A stretch of 64,000 nucleotides of DNA, from positions 186,001 to 250,000 of the forward strand of contig NZ_MASU01000008.1 of NCBI RefSeq assembly GCF_003202235.1, given 5' to 3'. The notes below the pieces were generated by a model. That model saw only the letters and a list, made by a program, of their open reading frames with translations. It was not told where the DNA came from and searched no databases. The translations under genes were made by a program, and so were the position numbers. Position 1 is the first letter of the stretch, and each line of letters starts with the position of its first letter. Origin of the DNA: Prauserella flavalba. Lineage in GTDB: Bacteria; Actinomycetota; Actinomycetes; Mycobacteriales; Pseudonocardiaceae. This document shows, one piece after another, positions 26,929-35,095 of this stretch.

Positions 26929-28086
26929 ATGGAGTTCGTCGAGTCGGCCGAGCGGCAGGAGCTGCGCAAGGCCGTCGCTGACCTGGCGCGCAGCTACGGT
27001 CACGAGTACTACGCGGAGAAGGCGCGCAGCGGTGGGCACACCACCGAGCTGTGGGACGAGGCGGGCAGGCTCGGCTACCTCGGCGTGTCCGTGCCCGAGG
27101 AGTACGGCGGAGGGGGCGCGGGCATCGGCGATCTCGCCGCCGTGTGTGAGGAGTTCTGCGCGGCAGGCACGCCGATGCTGCTCATGGTGGTGTCGCCCGC
27201 GATCTGCGCGACCGTGATCGCCCGCTACGGCACCGGCGAACAGAAGAAGCAGTGGCTGCCCGGGTTCGCGGGCGGCAGCGTGCGCATGGCCTTCGGCATC
27301 ACCGAGCCCGACGCCGGGTCCAACTCGCACCGCATCACCACCACCGCGCGGCGCGACGGGTCCGACTGGATCCTCAGCGGACGGAAGGTGTTCATCTCCG
27401 GCGTCGACGAGGCCGACGCCGTGCTGATCGTCGGCCGCACCGAGGACGCGAAGACGGGACGGCTCAAGCCCGCGCTCTACATCGTGCCCACCGACACGCC
27501 GGGCTTCGAGTACCAGCAGATCCCGATGGACCTCGTCTCGGCCGACAAGCAGTTCGGGCTGTTCCTCGACGACGTGCGGCTGCCCGCCGAGGCGCTGGTC
27601 GGCTCGGAGGACGCGGCCATCGCGCAGCTGTTCGCCGGGCTCAACCCCGAGCGCATCATGGGCGCGTCGTTCTCCGTCGGCATCGCGCGGTACGCGCTCG
27701 CCAAGGGCGTGGCCTACGCGAAGGAGCGCAGCGTCTTCGGCGTGCCGATCGGCGCGCACCAGGGTCTCGCGCACCCCCTCGCCCAGGTGAAGATCGAGCT
27801 GGAGCTGGCCAAGCTCATGACGCAGAAGGCCGCCGCGCTCTACGACTCCGGTGACGACTTCGGCGCGGGCGAGGCCGCCAACATGGCCAAGTACGCGGGC
27901 GCGGAGGTGGCCATCCGGGCCGTCGACCAGGCCGTGCAGGTGCACGGCGGCAACGGCCTCGCCACCGAGTACGGGCTGGGCACGCTGCTCGGCGCCGTGC
28001 GCGTCGGCCGCATCGCACCGGTGAGCAGGGAGATGGTGCTGAACTTCGTCGCCCAGCACAGCCTCGGCCTGCCCAAGTCCTACTGA
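26929..28086 (+). CDS. Acyl-CoA dehydrogenase, second of the operon
   Basis: 385 residues. FGITEPDAGSNSHRITT and VFISGVDEADAV are the flavin region; VQVHGGNGLATEYGLG near the end is typical. The C-terminal Glu is absent (RIAPVSREM), and NPERIMGAS gives a Glu in the isovaleryl-like position. It starts three bases after the carboxylase alpha stop. Two dehydrogenases in one operon imply two oxidation steps, or two chain lengths of one pathway. Confidence 0.87.
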   Translation: MEFVESAERQELRKAVADLARSYGHEYYAEKARSGGHTTELWDEAGRLGYLGVSVPEEYGGGGAGIGDLAAVCEEFCAAGTPMLLMVVSPAICATVIARYGTGEQKKQWLPGFAGGSVRMAFGITEPDAGSNSHRITTTARRDGSDWILSGRKVFISGVDEADAVLIVGRTEDAKTGRLKPALYIVPTDTPGFEYQQIPMDLVSADKQFGLFLDDVRLPAEALVGSEDAAIAQLFAGLNPERIMGASFSVGIARYALAKGVAYAKERSVFGVPIGAHQGLAHPLAQVKIELELAKLMTQKAAALYDSGDDFGAGEAANMAKYAGAEVAIRAVDQAVQVHGGNGLATEYGLGTLLGAVRVGRIAPVSREMVLNFVAQHSLGLPKSY

Positions 28087-28112
28087 GTACGACCGGAACG
28101 GAGACGAAAGCC

Positions 28113-28943
28113 ATGACGTTGGCGGGGAAGACGCTGATCATGTCCGGCGGCAGCCGGGGCATCGGGGAGGCCATCGCGGTGCGCGCCGCGCGCGACGGCG
28201 CGAACGTCGCGCTGATCGCCAAGACCACCGAGCCGCACCCGAAGCTGCCCGGCACCATCCACACGGCCGCCAAGGCGATCGAGGAGGCGGGCGGGAAGGC
28301 CCTGCCCATCGTCGGCGACGTGCGCGACGAGGACGCCGTCGCCGCGGCCGTGGCGAAGACCGCGGAGCAGTTCGGCGGCATCGACATCGTCGTCAACAAC
28401 GCGAGCGCGATCGACCTGACGCCGTCCGAGCACATCCCGATGAAGCGCTACGACCTGATGCAGGACATCAACGCGCGCGGGTCGTTCGTGCTCTCGCGCA
28501 CCGCGATCCCGCACCTGCGCCGGTCGGCCAACCCGCACATTCTCACGCTGTCGCCGCCCATCCGGCTGGAGGAGAAGTGGTTCCAGGCCGGGCACCTGGC
28601 GTACAGCATCGCGAAGTACTCGATGAGCCTCGTGACCGTCGGCCTCGCCGCCGAGCTGAAGGGCGACGGCATCGCGGCGAACTCGCTGTGGCCGAGGACG
28701 ACGATCGACACGGCCGCCATCCGCAACGTCGTCGGCGCCGAGCTGGCGAGCCGGTCGCGGACCCCGGAGATCATGGCCGACGCGGCGTACGCGGTGCTGA
28801 CCAAGCCGAGCCGCGAGGTCACCGGGCGGTTCTTCATCGACGACGAGGTGCTGGCCGCCGAGGGCGTCACGGACCTGTCGAAGTACCGGATCGGGGAGCG
28901 CGAGGAGGACCTTCAGCTCGACTTCTGGGTTGATCCGGCTTGA
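28113..28943 (+). CDS. SDR oxidoreductase, HSDL2-like
   Basis: 276 residues. SGGSRGIGEAI is the cofactor loop, VVNNASAI the structural motif and YSIAKYS the catalytic YxxxK. The insert HPKLPGTIHTAAKAIEEAGG and the segment LSPPIRLEEKWFQAGHLAY mark the HSDL2 (hydroxysteroid dehydrogenase-like 2) group; the C-terminal sterol-carrier domain of the animal protein is absent. It would oxidise or reduce a hydroxyacyl or steroid-like intermediate. 26 bases separate it from the dehydrogenase gene; the next start overlaps its stop. Confidence 0.87.
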   Translation: MTLAGKTLIMSGGSRGIGEAIAVRAARDGANVALIAKTTEPHPKLPGTIHTAAKAIEEAGGKALPIVGDVRDEDAVAAAVAKTAEQFGGIDIVVNNASAIDLTPSEHIPMKRYDLMQDINARGSFVLSRTAIPHLRRSANPHILTLSPPIRLEEKWFQAGHLAYSIAKYSMSLVTVGLAAELKGDGIAANSLWPRTTIDTAAIRNVVGAELASRSRTPEIMADAAYAVLTKPSREVTGRFFIDDEVLAAEGVTDLSKYRIGEREEDLQLDFWVDPA

Positions 28944-29548
28944 CCCGCGACACCCCTGTGCTGCGGGAGCCGAGGCAGGAGCGCAGCCGGACCACGCGAC
29001 GGCGGCTGATCGACGCCGCCGTCGAGTGCCTGGCCGAGCTCGGCTGGCACGGCACCACCATGTCGGTCGTCGCCGAGCGGGCCGGCGTGTCGCGGGGTGC
29101 GGCCCAGCACCATTTCCCGACGCGGGAGGATCTCGTGGTCGCCGCCGTCGGCTACCTCGGCGACGAGCAGATCGAGGAACTGCGCGAGCGGGCCGCGGCA
29201 CTGCCGGCGGGCCCGTCGCGCGCGCTGCCCGTGGCGCGGATGCTGCTGGACCTCTACACCGGCGAGAAGTTCCGCGCCGCACTGCACCTCTGGGTCGCCG
29301 CGTCCACCGACGCGGCGCTGCGTGCGGTGCTGGTGCCCCTGCAGGCGAAGGTCGGCCGCGAGGCGCACAGGGTCGCCGTGGAGCTGCTGGGCGCGGACGA
29401 GTCGCAGGCGGGCGTGCGGGAGACGGTGCAGGCGACCCTGGACCTCGCGCGCGGCCTCGGGCTGGCGAACCTGCTCGCCGACGACACCGCGCGCAGGCAG
29501 CAGATCACCAGCCAGTGGGCGAAGATGCTGGAGCCCGTGGTCGGTTAG
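28940..29548 (+). CDS. TetR-family regulator ending the AtuA-like operon
   Basis: 202 residues from TTG overlapping the SDR stop; a GTG near 28960 is an alternative start. The HTH is MSVVAERAGVSRGAAQHHFPTREDL, typical of TetR with the Arg-Gly-Ala-Ala variant found in degradative repressors. The ligand domain is not recognisable. Being co-transcribed with the operon, it is the likely repressor of it and may bind the TTGGCA-N3-TGCCAA sites at 19647 and 15099. That link is inference. Confidence 0.88.
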   Translation: MTRDTPVLREPRQERSRTTRRRLIDAAVECLAELGWHGTTMSVVAERAGVSRGAAQHHFPTREDLVVAAVGYLGDEQIEELRERAAALPAGPSRALPVARMLLDLYTGEKFRAALHLWVAASTDAALRAVLVPLQAKVGREAHRVAVELLGADESQAGVRETVQATLDLARGLGLANLLADDTARRQQITSQWAKMLEPVVG

Positions 29549-29597
29549 GCCGTAGCCGGGCCACGGTGCCGCCGGCTGTGGCGCGGCGGTGGAGTGG

Positions 29598-30065
29598 TCA
29601 GTGTTCCGGGGGCGGCTCGGTGCCGATGTCCTCGAACCACAGCTCGGGACGCCGCTCGATGAACCGGGTCATCATCGCGATGCACTCGGGGTCCTCGAGC
29701 AGGGTGATGCCGACGCCGTGCTCGGCGAGCCAGTCGTGCCCTCCGGAGAACGTTCTCGCCTCGCCGATCACGACGTGGGAGATGCCGAACTGGCGCACGA
29801 GGCCGCTGCAGTACCAGCATGGCGACAGCGTCGTGACCATCACCGTGTCGCGGTAGTGCGGGCGGCGGCCCGCGGCGCGGAAGGCGCTGGTCTCGGCGTG
29901 CATCGAGGGGTCGTCGTCCTGGACGCGCCGGTTGTGTCCCCGGCCGAGCAGCTCGCCGGTGACGGTGAACAGGGCGGCACCGATGGGGACGCCGCCCTCG
30001 GCCTCACCGGTGCGGGCCTCCTCCCGTGCCACGGTGAGCAGGGCGGCGGGGTCGAACGCGGTCAT
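29598..30065 (-). CDS. Nucleoside/cytosine deaminase
   Basis: 155 residues. MHAETSAF gives the zinc His and catalytic Glu; SPCWYCSG gives the two zinc Cys (PCxxC). The overall pattern, with GVPIGAALF and the C-terminal ERRPELWFEDIG, is close to yeast-type cytosine deaminases, so cytosine or a related amino-pyrimidine is the likely substrate. The ATG at 30065 is chosen; an upstream extension (to 30119) has no family character. The TetR-type palindrome at 30142 lies 77 bases upstream. Confidence 0.85.
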   Translation of the reverse strand: MTAFDPAALLTVAREEARTGEAEGGVPIGAALFTVTGELLGRGHNRRVQDDDPSMHAETSAFRAAGRRPHYRDTVMVTTLSPCWYCSGLVRQFGISHVVIGEARTFSGGHDWLAEHGVGITLLEDPECIAMMTRFIERRPELWFEDIGTEPPPEH

Positions 30066-30141
30066 GATCTCCACTCTCCGGCAGCGCGCCTGCCGTCGGC
30101 AAGCATTTTCCGGGTTCACGCGCGGACGGTGGCGGCAGTGG

Positions 30142-30155
30142 TGAGCGAGCGCTTA
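30142..30155. promoter_or_regulatory. TetR-type palindrome TGAGCGAGCGCTTA
   Basis: One base off a perfect copy of the TAAGCGAGCGCTTA palindrome at 30818. It lies in the gap between the deaminase start and the 3' end of the TetR gene. It could regulate the deaminase gene, or be a secondary site. Confidence 0.5.
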
Positions 30156-30192
30156 GTATGTCGCCGTGGCCGACGAAGTCCGGGTGACGCGG

Positions 30193-30807
30193 TCAGCTCT
30201 GCGCGGCGCCGAGCATGCGCAACGCGAGCTGGCCGTACTCCTTGCCGAGCAGCGCCGGCGTCTTGCGCGAACGGTCGGTGTACCAGCGGGCGACGTCGAT
30301 GCCGAGCGAGAGCACCGCGCGCGCGGCCGTGCCCGGGTCGGTGGCCGTGAAGACGCCTTCCTCGACGCCCCGCGCCACGAGGTCGCGTACGATGCGCTCG
30401 ATGCCGCGGCGCAGGTCCGCCACGATCTCGTACTCCCGCTCGGGCAGTGCGCCCAGCTCGTACTGCACGACCCTGGCCACTGTGTGCCGCCGCGCGTGCC
30501 ACGCCACGAACCGCTCGACGATCTCGCGCATCGCCTCCACAGGCGAGTCCGTGCTCTCGGCGGCCTCCTGCACCAGGTTGAGTGCCTGCTCGTGGCCGCT
30601 GCGGCTGATCGCGAACAGCAGCGCCGCCTTGGAGGGAAAGTGCACGTACAACGCGGCGGGGCTCATGCCCGCGCTGCTGGCGATGTCGCGGGTGGTGGTG
30701 GCGTGGTAGCCGCGCTGAGCGAACGACTCGACGCCTGCCAGCATCAGCCTGCGCGCTGTTTCCGGTTGGACATCCGGCCACAACTCGGCCGACAACGACA
30801 TCGTCAT
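30193..30807 (-). CDS. TetR-family regulator of acyl-CoA genes
   Basis: 204 residues. The HTH is TTRDIASSAGMSPAALYVHFPSK near 40-62. The ligand domain ends with a typical DVARWYTDRS segment seen in fatty-acid-responsive TetR proteins. It is divergent from the SDR gene pair. A perfect TAAGCGAGCGCTTA palindrome lies 11 bases upstream of its ATG, and the same motif lies before the minus-strand acyl-CoA operon at 38614. It most likely represses itself and both flanking operons until an acyl-CoA binds; inferred from site placement. Confidence 0.88.
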   Translation of the reverse strand: MTMSLSAELWPDVQPETARRLMLAGVESFAQRGYHATTTRDIASSAGMSPAALYVHFPSKAALLFAISRSGHEQALNLVQEAAESTDSPVEAMREIVERFVAWHARRHTVARVVQYELGALPEREYEIVADLRRGIERIVRDLVARGVEEGVFTATDPGTAARAVLSLGIDVARWYTDRSRKTPALLGKEYGQLALRMLGAAQS

Positions 30808-30817
30808 GCGGGGATTG

Positions 30818-30831
30818 TAAGCGAGCGCTTA
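30818..30831. promoter_or_regulatory. TetR operator TAAGCGAGCGCTTA
   Basis: A palindrome with perfect TAAGCG/CGCTTA arms between the divergent TetR and SDR starts, placed to overlap both promoters. It is the best copy of a motif seen three times in this window (30142, 30818, 38614). Confidence 0.8.
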
Positions 30832-30854
30832 GCGCGGATTGGAGAACGGCACCG

Positions 30855-31607
30855 GTGAACTCACTGAAGGATCGCGTCGCCATTGTGACAGGGGCGAGCA
30901 GGGGGATCGGCCTCGGCATCGCCAAGGAGCTGGTCGAGCGCGGTGCGAAGGTGTGCATCACGGCACGCAAGCCCGATCCGCTCGCCGAGGCGGTGGAGGA
31001 GCTGGGCGGCGGCGCCGTCGCCATCGGCGTGCCCGGCAAGGCCGACGACCCGGCGCACCAGGACGACGCCATCGCCAGGACGATCGAGACGTTCGGCAGC
31101 CTCGACTTCCTCGTCAACAACACCGGCATCAACCCGATCTACGGGCCGATCCTCGACGTCGACACCGACGCGGCGGCCAAGCTGTTCGGCGTCAACGTGC
31201 TCTCACCGCTGTCGTGGACCCGCAAGGCCCGCGACGCGTGGATGGGCGAGCACGGCGGGTCGGTGGTCAACGTCGCCTCGATCGCGGGGCTGCGCACGTC
31301 GCCCGGCATCGGGATGTACGGCGTCACCAAGGCCGCGCTCATCCGGCTCACCATGGAGCTCGCGGGTGAGCTGGCTCCCGGCATCAGGGTCAACGCCGTC
31401 GCGCCCGCGATCGTGAAGACGAAGTTCGCCACCGCCCTGTACGAGGACCGCGAGGAGGAGGTGGCCTCGGCCTACCCGATGAAGCGGCTCGGCGTGCCCG
31501 CCGACATCGCCGGTGCCGTGGGCTTCCTGCTCTCGGACCAGGCGAGCTGGCTCACCGGCCAGACGCTCGTGCTCGACGGCGGCGTGACGCTGGGCGGCGG
31601 CCTGTGA
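30855..31607 (+). CDS. SDR oxidoreductase, FabG-like
   Basis: 250 residues from GTG. TGASRGIG cofactor loop, NNTGINP structural motif, Ser in VASIAG and catalytic YGVTK are present; the end (GQTLVLDGG) is the FabG-type C-terminus. It likely oxidises a 3-hydroxyacyl-CoA. The next SDR gene starts at an overlapping GTG. Under probable TetR control from the palindrome 24 bases upstream. Confidence 0.88.
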   Translation: MNSLKDRVAIVTGASRGIGLGIAKELVERGAKVCITARKPDPLAEAVEELGGGAVAIGVPGKADDPAHQDDAIARTIETFGSLDFLVNNTGINPIYGPILDVDTDAAAKLFGVNVLSPLSWTRKARDAWMGEHGGSVVNVASIAGLRTSPGIGMYGVTKAALIRLTMELAGELAPGIRVNAVAPAIVKTKFATALYEDREEEVASAYPMKRLGVPADIAGAVGFLLSDQASWLTGQTLVLDGGVTLGGGL

Positions 31608-32389
31608 GCGTGGAACTCGACGGCGCCGGGGTGGTGATCACCGGCGGTGGTGGCGGGATCGGCGCCGCGCTCGCCAGGAAACTCGCGGGGCAGGGCGCGC
31701 GGCTCGTGCTCGCCGATCTCGACGGCGACGCCGTGCGCGCGGTCGCCGAGGAGGTCGGCGGTGTGGCCGTGGCCGGTGACGCGGCGAGCGAGGAGGGCGT
31801 GCGGCGGCTCGTGACCGAGGCACGGGCCGCGCTCGGCGAGGTGGATCTCTTCTGCGCCAACGCGGGTGTGGCCGTGCACGGAGGGCCGGAGACCCCCGAG
31901 GACGGCTGGGCGCTGTCGTGGGAGGTCAACGTGATGGCGCATGTGCGCGCCGCGCGGGAGCTGCTGCCCGGGTGGCTGGCACGGGGCCGGGGGCACTTCC
32001 TCGCCACGGTCTCGGCCGCCGGGCTGCTCACAAGCCTCGGCTCGGCGCCGTACTCGGTCACCAAGCACGGGGCGCTCGCCTTCGCCGAGTGGCTGTCGGT
32101 GACCTACCGGCACCGCGGCATCACGGTGCAGGCGATCTGCCCGCAGGGCGTGCGCACGAAGATGCTCGCCGACACCGGCAAGGAGGGCGAGTTCATCATG
32201 GGTGCCTCCGCGATCGAGCCGGAGGACGTGGCCGACACGTGCCTGGAGGGCCTGCGCGACGGGCGGTTCCTGATCCTGCCGCACCCGGAGATCGCCGACT
32301 ATTACGCGGCGCGCGCCACGCAGAACGAGCGGTGGCTCGGCGGGATGAACAAGCTGCAGCGCAAGGTGGAGCAGGCGATCGAGCACTGA
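31604..32389 (+). CDS. SDR oxidoreductase
   Basis: 261 residues from GTG overlapping the previous stop. TGGGGGIGAAL is the cofactor loop, CANAGVAVHG the NAG motif, VSAAGLL carries the Ser and YSVTKHG the YxxxK. The C-terminal part, with MLADTGKEGEFIMGA and LILPHPEIADYYAARA, is typical of a subgroup found with acyl-CoA genes in actinobacteria. Substrate unknown; probably the partner step of the neighbouring SDR. Confidence 0.86.
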   Translation: MSVELDGAGVVITGGGGGIGAALARKLAGQGARLVLADLDGDAVRAVAEEVGGVAVAGDAASEEGVRRLVTEARAALGEVDLFCANAGVAVHGGPETPEDGWALSWEVNVMAHVRAARELLPGWLARGRGHFLATVSAAGLLTSLGSAPYSVTKHGALAFAEWLSVTYRHRGITVQAICPQGVRTKMLADTGKEGEFIMGASAIEPEDVADTCLEGLRDGRFLILPHPEIADYYAARATQNERWLGGMNKLQRKVEQAIEH

Positions 32390-32405
32390 GTCCTAAGGTG
32401 ACGGC

Positions 32406-32729
32406 ATGGCTACCGAGCACGTCATCGTCGCGACCACCACGGACTCCGAGGACGCCGCACGCGCGCTCGCCGCGGCGGCCGTCGAGACCAGGACCGGCGC
32501 GTGCGCGCAGATCGTCGGCCCCATCACGAGCGTCTACCGCTGGGAGGGCGCTGTGGAGACCGCCACGGAGTGGCGGGTGGAGGTGAAGACGGCCGCCGAC
32601 CGCGCAGGCGCCCTGGTGGAGGAACTCAAGGCCCGGCACACCTACGACGTGCCCGAGGTGATCGTCACCCCGATCACCGGCGGGCACGCCGACTACCTGG
32701 CCTGGCTGATCACGGAGACCAAGGTCTAG
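32406..32729 (+). CDS. cutA: Divalent-cation tolerance protein CutA
   Basis: 107 residues, the typical CutA length. VATTTDSEDAARALA, ACAQIVGPITSVYRWEGAVE and HTYDVPEVIVTPI are the conserved core of the trimeric ferredoxin-like fold. It starts 16 bases after the SDR gene and is probably co-transcribed, though a functional link with acyl-CoA metabolism is not evident. A half copy of the dispersed palindrome follows. Confidence 0.93.
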   Translation: MATEHVIVATTTDSEDAARALAAAAVETRTGACAQIVGPITSVYRWEGAVETATEWRVEVKTAADRAGALVEELKARHTYDVPEVIVTPITGGHADYLAWLITETKV

Positions 32730-32746
32730 CCCCGGGGCGGCCCCAT

Positions 32747-32779
32747 GCAGTGAAGGCCACCATGCCTGCGTTCAACGCA
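32747..32779. repeat. Dispersed palindrome, half copy
   Basis: The left arm and core of the GCAGTGAAGGCCACC-type palindrome (GCAGTGAAGGCCACCATGCC, then TGCGTTCAACGCA) are present, but the right arm is missing: the acyl-CoA dehydrogenase stop follows at once. It lies between convergent cutA and the dehydrogenase gene. Only a short hairpin (TGCGTTCAACGCA) remains. Confidence 0.75.
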
Positions 32780-32786
32780 TCCCGGC

Positions 32787-33905
32787 CTACGCGGGGAGGT
32801 CCACCAGGGTCGCCAGGGTGGTGCGGTGCCTGCCCGCGGTGCCGAGGGCGAGCTGGTCGGCCTTGGCGCGCTTGAGGTACAGGTGCGCGGGGTGTTCCCA
32901 CGTCATGCCGATGCCGCCGTGCAGCTGCACGCACTCCTCGGCGGCGTGCACCGCGACCGTTGAGCAGTACGACTGCGCGACCGCCACGGCCACGCCCGCG
33001 TCGTCGCTGCCGGAGGCCAGCGCGTCGGCCGCGTAGCGCGCCGCCGCCCGCGCCGCCACTAGTTCCAGCCACACGTCCGCGAGCCGGTGCTTGAGCGCCT
33101 GGAACGAGCCGACCGGGCGGCCGAACTGGTACCGGCCGCCGACGTAGGCCACGGTCGTCTCCAGGCACCAGTCGGCCACGCCCAGCTGCTCGGACGCGAG
33201 CAGGCCCGCGCCGGTCAGCAGCGCGCGCTCCAGCGCGGCGGGCGCTCCGTTCGCGCCGGCGAGCAGCGTCGCGTCGGCGTCGGTGAAGGTCACGTCGGCG
33301 ATGCGGCGCGTGAGGTCCAGCGGCACCGGCTCGGACACCGACGCCGCCGCGGCCTCGACCGCGTACAGCCGCGGACCGTCCGGCCCGGTCGCCGGGACCA
33401 CGAACACGTCGGCCGCCGGGCCGTCGGCCACCGAGCGAACGGTGCCCGTCAGCCGCCCGTCGGCGTCGGCTGCCACGGCCGCGGGGAACGCGGAGCCGGG
33501 CGCCGTCGACAGCGGCACCGCGAGCGCGCCCGCCGCCTCGCCCGAGGCCAGCCTGCGCAGCAGCACCGCGACGGGCTCACGCGCGGTGTCGGCGCCCAGC
33601 AGCGCGGCCGTGGCGAGCACGGCGCTGCCGAGGAACGGCACCGGGGCGACGCTGCGGCCCAGCTCCTCCAGCACCAGCGCGGTCTCCCGCACCGACGCGC
33701 CCTGTCCGCCGAGGTCTTCCGGCACCGGCAGGCCCGCCAGTCCCAGCTCCGCGGACAGCGTCCGCCACAGCTTCGCGTCGTAGGGCTCCGCGCTCTCGAC
33801 CCTGGCCAGCAGCGCGGCGGGCTCGCAGCGGTCGGTGAGCAGGTCGCGCACGCTCGCGCGCAGATCGGTCTCGACGTCCGAGTACAGCAGGTCCGGGTTG
33901 CTCAT
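32787..33905 (-). CDS. Acyl-CoA dehydrogenase, probable beta-type subunit of a heteromeric FadE
   Basis: 372 residues. N-terminal helices and VGGRYQFGRPVGSFQALKHRLAD are typical, and the end reads GMTWEHPAHLYLKRAKADQLALG, where the normal catalytic Glu position is lost. In mycobacterial steroid catabolism such subunits pair with a Glu-bearing partner encoded next door (FadE26-27, FadE28-29). The preceding gene fits that partner and overlaps by four bases. The mid-domain is degenerate compared with canonical enzymes. Confidence 0.83.
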   Translation of the reverse strand: MSNPDLLYSDVETDLRASVRDLLTDRCEPAALLARVESAEPYDAKLWRTLSAELGLAGLPVPEDLGGQGASVRETALVLEELGRSVAPVPFLGSAVLATAALLGADTAREPVAVLLRRLASGEAAGALAVPLSTAPGSAFPAAVAADADGRLTGTVRSVADGPAADVFVVPATGPDGPRLYAVEAAAASVSEPVPLDLTRRIADVTFTDADATLLAGANGAPAALERALLTGAGLLASEQLGVADWCLETTVAYVGGRYQFGRPVGSFQALKHRLADVWLELVAARAAARYAADALASGSDDAGVAVAVAQSYCSTVAVHAAEECVQLHGGIGMTWEHPAHLYLKRAKADQLALGTAGRHRTTLATLVDLPA

Positions 33906-35095
33906 CGGGGCAGGTCCTTCCAGGCGACGTCCTTGTCGGCACGCGGTTCCGACGGCAGCCCGAGCACCCGCTCGGCGATGATGTTGCGCAGGATCTCCGA
34001 GGTGCCGCCCTCGATGGAGTTGCCCTTCGCGCGCAGGTAGCGGTATCCGGCCTCGCGCCCGGTGAAGTCGACCAGCTCGGGCCTGCGCATCGTCCAGTCG
34101 TCGTAGCGCAGCCCCTCGTCGCCGAGCAGCTCCACCTCCAGCCCCGACAGCGCCTGCGACAGCCGCGCGAACGCGAGCTTCATCCCGGAGCCCTCGGGGC
34201 CCGGCGAGCCGACGGCGAGCTGCTGGCGCAACCGCATGCCCGCGAGCCGGAACGCCTCCGTCTCCACCCACAGCGTCAGCAGTCGGTCGTGCAGCTCGGC
34301 CGTGCGCAGCTCGGGCCGTCCCCGCCAGGTCGCGGCGACCTTGCCGAGCATCCCGCCCTCGCGTGGCATCGCGTTGCCGCCGATGGCGACGCGCTCGTTC
34401 ATCAGCGTCGTCTGTGCGACCCGCCAGCCCTCACCGACGGCGCCGAGCCGGTGCGCGTCGGGGATCCGCACGTCGGTGAGGAACACCTCGTTGAACTCGG
34501 CCTCACCGGTGATCTGGCGCAGCGGGCGGACCTCCACACCAGGGTGCGTCATGTCGCACACGAAGTAGGTCATGCCCGCGTGTTTGGGGACGTCGGGATC
34601 GGTGCGGGTCACCAGGATCGCCCACCGCGCGGTGTGCGCGCTGGAGGTCCACACCTTCTGCCCGTTGACCACCCACTCGTCGCCGTCGCGCACGGCGCGG
34701 GTGCCGAGCGCGGCGAGATCCGATCCGGCGCCCGGCTCGGAGAAGAGCTGGCACCACACCTCCTCGCCAGTCCACAGTGGACGCAGAAAACGGTGCTTCA
34801 GCTCGTCGGAGCCGTAGCGCAGCACCGTGGGCGCGGCCATGCCGAGCCCGATGCCGATGCGGCGCGGGTTGTTGTCCGGCGCGCCCGCCGAGGCCAGCTC
34901 GGCGTCCACGACGGACTGCAGCTCGCGCGGCGCGTTGAGCCCGCCGAGCCCTTCGGGGTAGTGCACCCAGGCCAGCCCGGCGTCGAACCGCGCGCGCAGG
35001 AACTCCAGGCGGTCGGTGGTCGCGGGGTCGTGCTCGGCGAGCAGCGCGGCGACCCGCTCGCGCAGCTCCTGCGCGTCTACTGTGGACTCGCTCAT
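33902..35095 (-). CDS. Acyl-CoA dehydrogenase, probable Glu-bearing subunit of a heteromeric FadE
   Basis: 397 residues. The N-terminus (VHYPEGLGGLNAPRELQ) and flavin segments FSEPGAGSDLAALGTRA and VWTSSAHTARWAI are clear. The C-terminus KGNSIEGGTSEILRNIIAERVLGLP keeps a Glu in the IEGGT motif. It overlaps its partner by four bases and the upstream dehydrogenase stop by one. It probably forms an alpha2beta2 enzyme with the downstream gene product. Confidence 0.86.
   Translation of the reverse strand: MSESTVDAQELRERVAALLAEHDPATTDRLEFLRARFDAGLAWVHYPEGLGGLNAPRELQSVVDAELASAGAPDNNPRRIGIGLGMAAPTVLRYGSDELKHRFLRPLWTGEEVWCQLFSEPGAGSDLAALGTRAVRDGDEWVVNGQKVWTSSAHTARWAILVTRTDPDVPKHAGMTYFVCDMTHPGVEVRPLRQITGEAEFNEVFLTDVRIPDAHRLGAVGEGWRVAQTTLMNERVAIGGNAMPREGGMLGKVAATWRGRPELRTAELHDRLLTLWVETEAFRLAGMRLRQQLAVGSPGPEGSGMKLAFARLSQALSGLEVELLGDEGLRYDDWTMRRPELVDFTGREAGYRYLRAKGNSIEGGTSEILRNIIAERVLGLPSEPRADKDVAWKDLPR

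Noticed and set aside
24574-28059. A 1161-codon open frame on the minus strand
   Set aside because: It lies antisense to the carboxylase and dehydrogenase genes and has no domain features.
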